Assembly: GCA_000727475.1 (NCBI GenBank)
Contig: KL647304.1
Span: forward strand, 1,130,231 to 1,194,230
Origin: Sarcocystis neurona
Lineage: Eukaryota; Apicomplexa; Conoidasida; Eucoccidiorida; Sarcocystidae
Direction: 5' to 3'
DNA: 64,000 nt
This document shows positions 1-11,900 of this stretch, in pieces (the first letter of the stretch is position 1; every line of letters starts with the position of its first letter). The notes under the pieces are model-generated. The model saw only the letters and a list, made by a program, of their open reading frames with translations, made no database searches and was not told the origin of the DNA. The position numbers and the translations under genes were made by a program.

Positions 1-2930
1 TAATCATACGCTTTCCCCAAGGGAAAAACGCAGCACTGCTGAGTGAGATAACTGGATCTTCACAGTAGCTTGCGGGTGAGTGGCTGGGAATCTCTCGTTG
101 TTGCTCTCTTTTTCTCGAAGTGGCGCGTGCTTGTCGAGGAATCTCTACGGAAACAGTTTAGCAAGATAAAATACGGTGTTGCCGCTCTGCCTTTTCGCAC
201 GGATGCACCAGTATTTGCTCACTCGCTGGTCTTCGGGATTTATTAGCACTTTCAGTGGCTGGAAATGGAGACGTGTGCTTCTGGCAGTTCTTTCACCCAC
301 ATTTCTTCACCACTGCCCAAAGAGGAACAATAATTATCAAGCGATATCATCGCCAGCGTGTGTATCCCTAGCGTGGACTATTATTGCTGTTCCCTTTGTC
401 GACTACAGTGCGTTACGGATCATATGTGTTCTCCATCCGTCATAAGCATACTTTGGTGAGAACTCTTTATATGCTCCCATTTATTCACTTTCACCTGGCA
501 AGGACCAGGTTTCCAATGGTTCTCCTTGCCTTGACGAAAATGTGAATTTCTTCGTCAAGCTACTTTGTTAAGAAGTAGCGCTTGGGTCAGTGGCATCCTT
601 TCTTCGCTTCGAGTTTAACAACTGAAGAGCGCCTACTCTGTCAGCGGTTTTGACGAACGCATCGGCGTTTCTAACACTTGAGCATGCTGAAAGAAGACGA
701 AACTTTCTGCAGCCGGCCTTTCTTGTTGCCGTCGACCTCCTGCGAGCTGCGTTCCTTCTGCCGCATGCGCATGCACCGTCCAAACCGCAAACGCATTGGC
801 ATCCTCAGAATTCTGACTCGTCAGTTTTTCTTCTCCGGGCGTCCCCTTCTAAATCTCACACAGTCACTTTATATGACCCAACTAGTTTGGTGAGAGAGTT
901 TGGCTGCTACTTGCTGGTCGGTGCTTCAAACACATTCCATTCGTGTACCGTGCCCGAAGGAAAGAAGGAAAAAACTGTCCTTTTCATATTTTGACCATGA
1001 AGACGGGAATTCTGTGAGTTACTAGGGAAACTCCCGATTTGTGCCACATTTTTGGCAGGACTAAATGCGTTCTCGGGTTGGTCTGTCGGCTGCTTTCTCT
1101 ACTGAGCTCACTGCGTCACTGCGTCTCTCTACGAGAGAAACCTGTCTCTTTTGTGTTCCAGTCCAGTTGTTCTCGTTCTACAACAATCCTGTCCCACAGT
1201 CGGCACATCTGCCTGTTTTAAATTTCCCCAATGTTGCTACTCTCGCCTCTCTCTCGTAAAATGATGAGAGACGAAAGGAGATGGACCTCGGAAGTCTCTC
1301 TTTACCTTCCCCATGTGTGTTTTTCTCCGGCTTTTAAACAAGACCAGCCGTGTATCTACAGAGTCCGTACGTGTGCGACTTCATATAAGTCCAAACTCGG
1401 AAGTGTGAGTTCCTACACGTTTATGGCGAACAAAGAAATGAGTAGAGTGCAATAGATGTCCCATCCCACTGCAGCACCGTCCGCTCCAGATACAATGTTT
1501 TCATCTACATAACTACACATACGTGAATCGTAAGTATATTAGCACTACTTCTATATATTTATAATTCACCCTGGTTGTCGATGTGAGTATCTCTGAAGTG
1601 TGGAACTCAAGTACACAAAAGTATCTATTTTCATGTTTACACCAGGAAGTTGGTACCCCGTCAAGTATGTATTGCATACTAACTGGCACACGTCTCATCG
1701 CAACGAAGACAAAGAACTGCACTTCATTTTGTGGTGAAATCGAGCAGGTGAGGTAGTTTTTATCTCGTAGGAAGGCGTTCCTCTTCCGTACACGTTCATC
1801 ACATCTCTCGCAGCCCGCACAAGAAGCGACGCGCACCAAACAACGCGGTCCTTCTTGCGTCTCGCAAGTATTATATGTGCGTGTGTGTGTATGTACCTGT
1901 TTTGTGCCTCCCCATTTCTCTTTCTCTGGCCTCTTTTCCTTCTTATTATTGGGTACACCTCGCCTGACGCGACGTGAATCAAATAGGAAAAGGAAAGACT
2001 CCTCCCGGTGTGCGTCTCAGGTGTCTGTACACCTGCCTACAGCAGGCGGGGAGAGAGAAGACAGGAAGAGAGCAAAGAACTATGTTGTGACGGCGTGCTG
2101 CCTCTCGGGACGCTCAAAATATTTTTCTGCAAGTTTTTTCGCTTCGGAGTCCTCCTGCTGCCGCTTTCCTTTCTCTTCCCTGCTGTTGTCGCTTTCCTTT
2201 CTCTTCTTCTCCGTCCTCCTCTCGTGTTGGCGTGGCATGTCCGCACTTCATCAAGCATTCTCCCTTCCGTAAATTAATAGTTACAGAGGGCGGTGGTGCA
2301 CTTCCCTGCTCCCTCTCTACGTGAAAGTTTTGGCTTTTCTCTCTCCCTGTACATATCTGTGTGTGCACATACAGTTATACATGTGCCTACAAACCTGTGT
2401 ATCTGTACCTGACTGTCTCCCTGTGTTTCTCTCTCTATATACATATATATATGTATATTTTCATGTATATATATATATATGTATATTTTCATGTATGTGC
2501 ATGTGAGTGCTCATAAATGTGTATATGCAGAGAAACAGAAATATACACGTCACTCTTCTCTCTCTCTGTCATATATATATATGTACGTATATACATATGT
2601 AGACATAAGACCTGTCCACGTTCCTCTGTCCCCGTATGTTACATACGCACATATACATATATATATATATATTACTGCGAAGGCTATTTCATTATTGTGA
2701 GAGTTACTTCATCAAATATCTGTGTGGCTGTCCCGTTTTTGGGCAGATGCTGCTGGCCAGTTTTCTGTGGGGCCCCGTGCGAGAAGCACACAGCGAGAGA
2801 GTGTAGGTGTGTAAGTATGTGGAGAAGAGAGGCCCCCCCGCGTCTTTTCTTTTCTTTCTATTGTGAGGCAGCTCGTGTGGACCGCTGCCGCTGCGCGTGT
2901 TTGTGAGGAGAGGAGAACAGAGACGAAAAG
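1..2930. other. Non-coding DNA upstream of HCF101
   Basis: No reading frame here has protein-like composition or a recognisable domain. The first 2.3 kb is mixed sequence of moderate GC. Positions 2430-2680 turn into TATG/TATA microsatellite. The stretch just before 2931 should contain the promoter and 5' UTR of the HCF101 gene, but I see no defined motif. It could also include the tail of a gene lying to the left. Confidence 0.5.
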
Positions 2931-5900
2931 ATGGACCCCGACTTGGTGGACGCAGACTTTTTCGACGAGCTGCAGGCGCAGGCGGACGCAGCGGAGGGGA
3001 GCGCGAGGAGGCAGAAGAAAGTGGCGTTTGCCAGAAGAGAGGACAACTACGAAGACGACGACACCAGCGGGTTGTTTTCCTTCTCAGCTGCAAGCAGCGT
3101 CACCGCCGTGGCGGAAAGACCGCAGCAGCAGGACGCGCAGCAGCAGGACGCGCAGCAGCAACGCGTGCGACGCGGAGGAGACAGCCCACAGCCGCACTGC
3201 GTCTCGTCTCGGTTCTCTTCGTCGCCACTTCTTGCAGAAGAGCAGGGGCAGCCGAGAGCGCAGCAGCAGCAGCACGAGCAGCAGGCTCTGCAGAAGGACG
3301 AGACGGAGAAGGAGGAGGAGGAGGAGACTCGTTGGCTGCGGGAGGAAGTGCTGCTGCAGCTTCGCAAAGTGATCGACCCCGACTTGAAGAAGAATATCGT
3401 TTCCTTGGGATTCGTCAAAAACCTCGTTATCGACAAGAAGAAAAGAGAGAAAGGCAGGGTCGCTTTCGAGCTGCGACTCACAACCCCTGCATGCCCTGTC
3501 AAAGAAGAGTTCGTCAAGCTCTGCACAGAGCTGCTTCTCCAACTCCCGTGGGTTTCTGATGTAAGCGCTTCTATTTTCCCCTCTCTTTTCCTTCTCTTTT
3601 CAGTTTCTTACCTCCCCTCTTATTGGCTGCCCTTCTCGATGCGGACCCCCCTCTGTCTCTCCCTCCGTGTGTCTCTACCGGCGCCCCGTCTCCGCGCCTC
3701 ACCCACGGCCGCAGATGCGCGTCTCCCTCTTCACGTGGCTGCGAAGAGACTCCCCACACACACATATACGCAGGTGCGTCTCTGTCTCTATACGTACAAA
3801 TGTTTGCTGTCCACCTGTCAGTTTCTTCCCACATATATGCGTATATGTTTGTAGGTGTATATACGTTTAACTGTAACGTATATATACGTGTATGTGCATG
3901 CGTATTTGTCTTTCTATATATGTGTCTATGTCACCGTGGCCGTAGACGGACGGGTCTCTCTCCACGTGAAAAAGACTTTCCACACACATACGTGTAGAGA
4001 AGTGCATGCATCTTTGCCCCGGGTGGGGAGCTCCAAGCAGTTTGTCTCTCTGTAAACTTGCCTCTTCTCGGCAGCCGCCTGTGGATATAGCGGTGACCTC
4101 GTAACGTTCTCTGTCTATATCTACAGGGTGTATATCCACCAATTTATACGTTAATCTGCACGTGCCAACATATCTATGAAATTCTTCACATGTATATATA
4201 TGGATATATGTGTATATATACATGGGCACCTTCTTCATCTCCATGTATATATAGGGAGACAGAGAAAGAGGGGGAAGGCAGTATGCTTTATATGAGTGTT
4301 TCTTTTGTACCTCTGTGTTTCTTCCCTTATATATATATGTATGTCTGACTCTAAATATATTTATGTATATGCATAGGTCTTTACCTTCGCATATATATAT
4401 AATATATAGGTATGGCCACAGACTGCTGCTGTCTCTCTGCAGATGGAGAGACAGGTGTGTGTACCTCTGTAGATCTCCACCGGCCTCATCCACACACACA
4501 TACATGTCTCGATATGTGTGTCATTTCTCTCTCTATGAATCTATATTCATTTATCTGCCCCTTTCTCCTTACATATGCATGCATTGATATGTATACATTT
4601 CTCTCTATCTCTCCATTTGTCTATCTGTTGCTCTCTCCTTATATATATATTTGTAGGTCTTCCTCTATAAGTCGATACGTAGGGAGATATGATGCGGACG
4701 CAGCTGCTGCAGTTCTCTCCTGCGACGTCTACGGCCAAGCGAACGACGTCCCTTGGAGACCTCGAAGCACAGACACGTGTGTCCTCCGCTCTCTCTCTGT
4801 TTCCTTTCATACATATATATATTTCTCTGCGTTACATACACGAAAATATATATATTTCTGCGACTCTGGGTCTGTAAATCTCCCTCTCTCTCTAAGTTTA
4901 TGCAGATCGCGTGGCGTTACATATATATATATATATATATATATCCTTGTGTGTGGGCAACATTTGCATCTCTGCGTATTCATATATATATATGTATATT
5001 TGGACTTACTATCTCTCTCTGCAACTGTATTGCTTTGCATGCATATATCTCTGCCTGTGTGTCGCTCTCTTTTGATATACATATATATATATATATATGT
5101 GTCACTATGGCTACATCGCTCTGTACACGTATCTCCTTCTCCCTCTGTACATATATATATATATATGTAAGTATACATACGCCACGCACTTTGTGTCTAC
5201 GTATATATATGTATGTACGTATATATATATATATATATGGCTGTGTCTGTGTGTATGTCAAGATCTCTGAGTAAATATGTGTGCGTATGTTTTGTTTGTG
5301 TTGGTGTTTTTATGAAAGTGGGAAGTTCTTTGAGAATTTTTTGCAGTTGGCATGCAACTGCGTCGTGTGCCTGCTGTCGCCGATTTGCATGCCTCTGCAT
5401 GCGCATGCGTCCCAGTGCATGCGCATGCGTCCGAGTTCTCTCTCTGCGGCCCGCCCCAGGCCGCCGTCATGCATGCAGCGAGTATCACACGAAGAAACTC
5501 GGGAAGAATTTGTGGGGAGATGGGCAGCTCAGAAGAGAAAATCTCCCGATATTTCCTTCGACAGACGCAGGGGCGTCTCCTCTGTTGCTCTTGCTGCCCT
5601 GGCGCGGCCGGCTGCATGCGCGCTGTCTTGCGTCGCGGCCCATCTGCTGTTGTCTTGCGTGTCTCCATGCGTGAGTCTTCGCTGGACGCATGCACCCTCT
5701 CTGCCTAGTTGGCTGCATGCGCGCAGCCTTCTTGGCGAGTTGCACGCACCCTGTCTGCCTGGCTAGCTGCACGCACGCTGTCCTTTCGACTAGCTGCATG
5801 CAGCTCCACATTTGCTTCTGATGGCTTTTCCACTTTTTTGCTGGGAGGGAAAGCGGCGTCTCGTTTGCTTTTTTTTTGGCTGCGGTCATTTCCTACGGTG

Positions 5901-8900
5901 TATACCTTTCTCTTTTAGTCGTGTGTGTGCATGCGTCAATCGTAATTTATCTCTTTGCTACTACCATTTGCAAACTTCGTTCCTTGTTGCTGCGCAGAGT
6001 CTACGTATCCATCTTGCGGCAGGTCGATTTATGTGGCATGGGGTGCACGGCCCTGCTGCCGGTTTCCTCGTCTCCGTTTTTTTCGTCTCTTCTTCCTCCT
6101 CTTCTTCGTCCGTCTCGTCTCCCTTTCTTCTCCTGTCTCCACTTCTTTATCTCATCTCTTCGTCTTCTTCGTGTCTCCTTCTTCGTGTCTCCTTCTTCGT
6201 GTCTCCGTCTTCCCGTCTCCCTCTCGCCCTCTCCCTTCCTCCTGTCTCTCCTTCTTCCCATCTCCTTCCTCCTGTCTCTCCTTCTTCCCGTCTCCTTCCT
6301 CCTGTCTCTCCTTCTTCCCGTCTCCTTCCTCCTGTCTCCTTCCCCCTCCCCCCCCCCGTTCGTCCCCCCTTTGTCTCCTTTTCCTTTGCTGTCTGCTTCT
6401 TTATCTTCTTCTTCGGTTGGCGTCTCTGTCTCGTCTCGACTTCTCCTCGTCTTCGTCGACTTCCTCTCCTTCTCCCCGTGCATGCGGTCCCCTCTGGCTC
6501 TCCCCCCCGTCTTTCTTCCGTCGTCCTTTTCGCTGCTGCTGCCGTCTTCTTCTTCCGTTTCTCTCTTGAGATTTCATTTGGCTCTTCTTGTTGCCGGACC
6601 CACTTTTTTTGTCTCCTCTTCCGCGGCTCACTCTCTGCTGCCGCGCGCACGGCCGTTCCTCTTCTGCCGCAGGTCAATATCACCCTGGGCCACGTGCAGT
6701 CGGACGTGGCGTCGGCGTCTGACCTGGGGCTCCACGGCGGTCGCAGCGGCGGTTTGTCTTCAGTCGCGTATATCGTAGCCATCTCTTCATGCAAAGGAGG
6801 AGTAGGCAAGTCGACTGCAGCAGTAAATCTTGCATTTCTTCTCAAGCACATGGGAGCCTCCGTCGGCTTGCTAGATGCGGATTTGTACGGGCCAAGTCTC
6901 CCGCTGCTGCTTCCGTTGAAGCAACCCGTCGTCTACGGTGCACCTGCCCAAGAAGCCCGACGGCTTCAAACGGCACAGCAACAGCACCGGCAAACGCAAC
7001 AACAGCAGAAGCAGCAAAGGCTTGAGCAGCAGCAGCAAGGGGTACAGCAGCAGCAGGGTGAGAGGGGAGAGGTGTGGGGCGGTGGTGGTGTGGGGTGGCG
7101 TCCATGGGGTGTACGTGCACCGCGTGAAGATGTAGCGGGTGATGTGGGGCGTGCAGAGAAGAGGGACGTTGCAACTGCAGCAGTAGGCGACGAAGAAGAA
7201 GAAGCAGTGGAAAGGGATGCAGCAGGGGAGAGTGAAGGCACAAGTGTGTTGCTGCGGTCGGTCGGACGCAGTAACGCGTCCCGGCGGTGCAGCAGCGACA
7301 GCAGCAGCGGTAGCAGCGCGTGCGCGAGCAGCAGCAGCAGTAGCAGCAGTACGCGCAGCAGCAGCACCAAGGACAAGCGGGAGCGAGGAAGAGGACGCCT
7401 CAACAGCAGCCGCTGGGGACGGAAGGCAGGCGCGTCTCCGCGTCGGCTTTACTTCGAAGATTTGCCTGCGGCAGCTGAAGCAGCCACAGCGGCAAGAGAA
7501 GACACATCTGGGGAAGGAGGAGGAAGACGAGGACCTGCAGAAGGAAGGGAAGGAACAGGAAAAGGGCCTGGCTCATCGTCTGCTGCTGCTGCTGCGGATG
7601 ATTTGCTGCTGACCCCGGTAGAGTACCGAGGAGTGAAGCTCATGTCTTACGGATTTGTTCGCAAGGCCGGGAACCAAGTAAGAAATACTCCTGTACCGAA
7701 GGCATACGAAAGTCATTTTCTTCCTCTTCTTCTTCTTCCGCTTGCTGTTCTTCTTCGTGCTTTCCTTCGTGCTCTTCTTTTTGCTCTTCTTCTTCGTTCT
7801 CTTCTTCTTCTTACTGTTATTCTTCACTGTCTTCTTCTTCTTTCCCTTCTTTTACTTCTTTCTATTCTTTCACTTCTTTCTATTCTTTCCCTTCTTTGTC
7901 TACTTTTGCTTCGTGGACTTTTTCTGTTACTTCTTTGTCCCCTCCCTCTCCTCATCCTCCGTCTACATCGTCTCCCTCTTCTCCCCCTCTCTCCCTTGAA
8001 CGTTCAAAAGATGATCTTCCAGCACGTGACGACAAACCAGCGCACCTCATATATATATATATATATATATGTATTATATGAGCAGCAAAGCGATATATAT
8101 ATACATATATATATATGTATTACATGAGAAAGAAAGATATACATATATATATATACATGCGTACACATATATGCATATGTATATGCATAGAGAAACAGAG
8201 AGAAAGACAGAAACGTGTACATAAATATATTTATGTAGATACAGAGAGAGTGAGAAAGTGAGAAACAGAGAGTTACACATATAGTGTATACGTTTATGTA
8301 CATATATATATATGAGAGAGACACAGAGACACATGTATTCGTGTATCTATATATATAAGTCTATGTAAGAGAGTGAGAGAGAGAGAGATACGTACGTGTA
8401 AACTGCGTGTATATCTATCTATATATATATGTATGCATAACAATGGTAGGGCGTCACAAGGCACTTCATATGTGTTTATAATATAATATAAACAGAGAGA
8501 GAGATAGAGATATGCATACGTATATATATATTTATATCTAGAGAGATGAAAAGGCAGAGAGACAGACACAGACAGACACGTATAGATATACGTATATATG
8601 GAGAGAGACAGAGGGAGATATCTCCTTCAATTGTATATGTATATATGTGTAAGAATACATGGGCACAACGCTTCTTCATCACTAATTAAGTAAATAAATA
8701 CATATATACATATAAAAAATATATATGTGTAGTAGGAGGATGTCTGTGTGGTTGTCCAGATATGTACGTATATGTATGTATTGATCCACAGAGTTACACA
8801 ACGGCATGTACGCGTGTGTAGGTGGATGTGTGTGCCCGGACGAATGTTTTTAATTCTGTGAGAAGAAGAAGGGACGTCTTAACAAGTAGACTTCTTCTGT

Positions 8901-11900
8901 CCCTACGTTTCTCTACGTGAAGGCAGGATAAGAGCGAATACTTGATTTCCGACGGGCTCGTCATTGTGTAGCAAGACAGAGACGGACATGCGCGACACTG
9001 CTGGTGGGACCCGTGTGCTGCGACTGCTGCTGTGGCAGTTACTCTTTCCTCCAGCCTTTGCTGCTTCCGTTTTTCATCTGCTGCTGCTTCGTCTCTGCCT
9101 GACGACTGTTCTTTCTGGCCCGGCTGCTGCTGCTGTTCGTGCGCGCTATCAAAGAGGACGCTTGCTGGCGGCCTTTGCTGCTGCTGCTGTCGGTGCGCCT
9201 CTGCTGCTGCTGCTTCTGCCGCCCCTCTTTTCTCCTGCTCCTTCCACCATGCCACTGCTGCTTCTCGTCCGCCTCCTTCTCCCCACCCTCCCGCCGGCGA
9301 CCTCTCCTTCGTCTCTTGTTGCCCTTCTGTCGACTTCCCCTTCGCCTCCTCCTACTCTTTGTTTTATGCTGCGGTTGCTGCTGCTGCGGCGGGCGCGCGG
9401 CGCTGGTCGCCGTGGGCGCGGAACTGCGCGTGTCGCCGGCTGCTTTCGCCGTTGCTGCTCCTTTTCTGCTGCGTCCGCTCCTCTTGCTCCTGCTGCTGCG
9501 ACAGCTCCTGCTGCGCGTCCGCTCCTGTTGCGACTGCTGCTGCTCCTGCTGCGACTCCTCCTGCTTCTGGTGTGACTGCTACTGCTGCTGGTCCGACCGC
9601 CGCGGCTGGCACTGCTACGACTGCTTCTGCTACGACTGCCGCCGCTACGACTGCTGTTGCTGCTGCCACGGCTGCTGCTGGTGCTGTGTGTGGTGCAGGG
9701 GTTCTCCGCGCTGCGGGGGCCGTTTGCGAGTCGCGTGGTGGAGCAGCTGCTCACGCGAACGTTTTGGGGAACGCTGGACTACTTAATTATCGACTTCCCC
9801 CCAGGCACCGGCGATATCCACATCTCTCTGGCGCAGGCTGCGTCTATAGATGCATGCGTTGTCGTCACCACCCCACAGACTCTCAGGTATTGCGGTGTAC
9901 GTACACCGCACGACGATCGCGACTCTGCAGAGCCGACTCCGCGGTGCCACGTTGTTTTCTGCGTCCTACCTTGTTCGGGACACAAGTGTGCTCCAGCAGC
10001 CTCTTCTTCTCTTTCTTGTGCGTCCACATTTCTCTATATCTTAGCTGCGTGAATCGTAGTACTCTCCCTCTGTCTCTTCGTCTCCCCTAGTGCGTGCGAA
10101 GCATATACGTACATATACGTGCATATACGAATATGTACATATACATACATATACATCCATATACACACATATACACATATATATACATATATATACATAT
10201 ACATTCTTTACGTGTACATATATATACAGACATACACAAACATATCTATAGATACATGCAAATATATATACATACATATACATACGTCACATAAATGTGC
10301 ATAGATATACAAATATGTGCATATACATACATACACAAGTATATCCTTATAAATGCATGTACATACGTATACGTGTATGTATATATATATATGTATATAT
10401 AGATATACATACATGTATATACGTACATGTATGTACATATACATAAATATACATACGTCACATACGTATGCGTATAGATGCATGAATATATACATATACA
10501 TACATATACATATATATATATATATACGTACACATACATATGCATGTACGTATATATACATACGTATCTGTAGATACATGCAAGTATATATACATACATA
10601 TACACACGTGCGTATACAATCATATACATACATATACATATAAATATGTATATATAACACGTATATATTCATACATATACGTGTGTATACATACGCTTAC
10701 ATATATATACACATACGTATAGATACATATACACACCTACACATATATGTACGTGTATCTACATACATGTACATACATACACATATATATACGTACAAAT
10801 ACATGTGTATACATATATATATATATATGTATATATATGTATGTACGTACCAATGTACGTACCAGTGCGTGTGTATTACATACATACACATCCATGTACG
10901 TACAAATACATATGTACACGTACATATACGTACAAACACGTGTGTATATCCACGGGATTCAAATATGCAGGAAGACCTGTTTCAATAGTCCTCGTACGCG
11001 CCTGTCTTCACCTATTCTCCTTTCCCTGTGAATGGCCACATTTATGCAAGGAAGTGCATTAGTTTGCCTGTATATATCTATTTCTCTCTCTTTCTCTACA
11101 TATAGATACACAAATGTATATATATTTATATCGAAAGGGAAAGGGAGAAATACGGACATACAAGCACCCCTCTGCATCTCCGTACGTGTGTATATATACA
11201 CATATAAATGTATACCCACATACATATATATATATATATATATACGTATACGTACGTATGTGTAATATATATGTAAATTGAGGAAAATACGTGCATAGGG
11301 AAGCACAGAAGTGCCTTTTATGGAATTTGTCTGCAGAAGTAATGTAGTGGATATCTGCGCCCAGTGTCACCCTTCCGTGTCTCGTCTCTACACATACGTC
11401 TCGTCTTCGTGTACATATATATATATATATGTGCTGGTGTAGGTGAGTATGCCCAGCATATGTATATATCTACACAGATGTACATAACGATGCTCTTCAA
11501 ATACAAATATTTTAAAAAGAACAAGAAAATATACATGAAGTTACGTATTTGTGTTTGACTTTCTTCCGGTGTACGTCTCCACGTCTCCCTTTGTCTCTGT
11601 CTCTGTTCCCCTTCCCGGCTCCACAAGAACCTGTAGTTCTACACGTATATGTTTGGCTAGGGAGACGAATACATATGAAGAGACGTGCATGCGTGTGTGT
11701 GTGTGTGTAGAAATATATGGGCATTTATTTAATCTGCGTGTTTCATGCATGCATGCGTCTGGTTGACGTATGCGGTGCTGCTGCAGCTGGAAAGACGCAG
11801 AGAGAGGAATTCGCATGTTTCAAGAAATGGGGATCCCTGCGATTTGCGTCGTCGAAAACTTGGCCTTCTTCGAATGTGACAACTGCCACAAGCAACACTT

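Larger units (their letters stand above)
3561..6672 (+). other. HCF101 intron 1
   Basis: The donor GTAAGC follows codon 210 and the acceptor is CTTCTGCCGCAG. The intron holds in order: a pyrimidine-rich start, TA/TATG microsatellites (about 3750-5260), a cluster of GCATGC sites (5350-5802), and a pyrimidine tract of about 600 bases running into the acceptor. Long frames inside it are made of Y, I, T, S or L runs and are not genes. Confidence 0.8.
7678..9698 (+). other. HCF101 intron 2
   Basis: The donor is CAA|GTAAGA after codon 545 and the acceptor is GTGGTGCAG. Contents are a TTCTTC-rich pyrimidine tract (7715-7995), TA/GAGA microsatellite (8048-8790), and a CTG-rich, GC-rich block (about 9015-9690) that runs into the acceptor. 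Confidence 0.8.
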
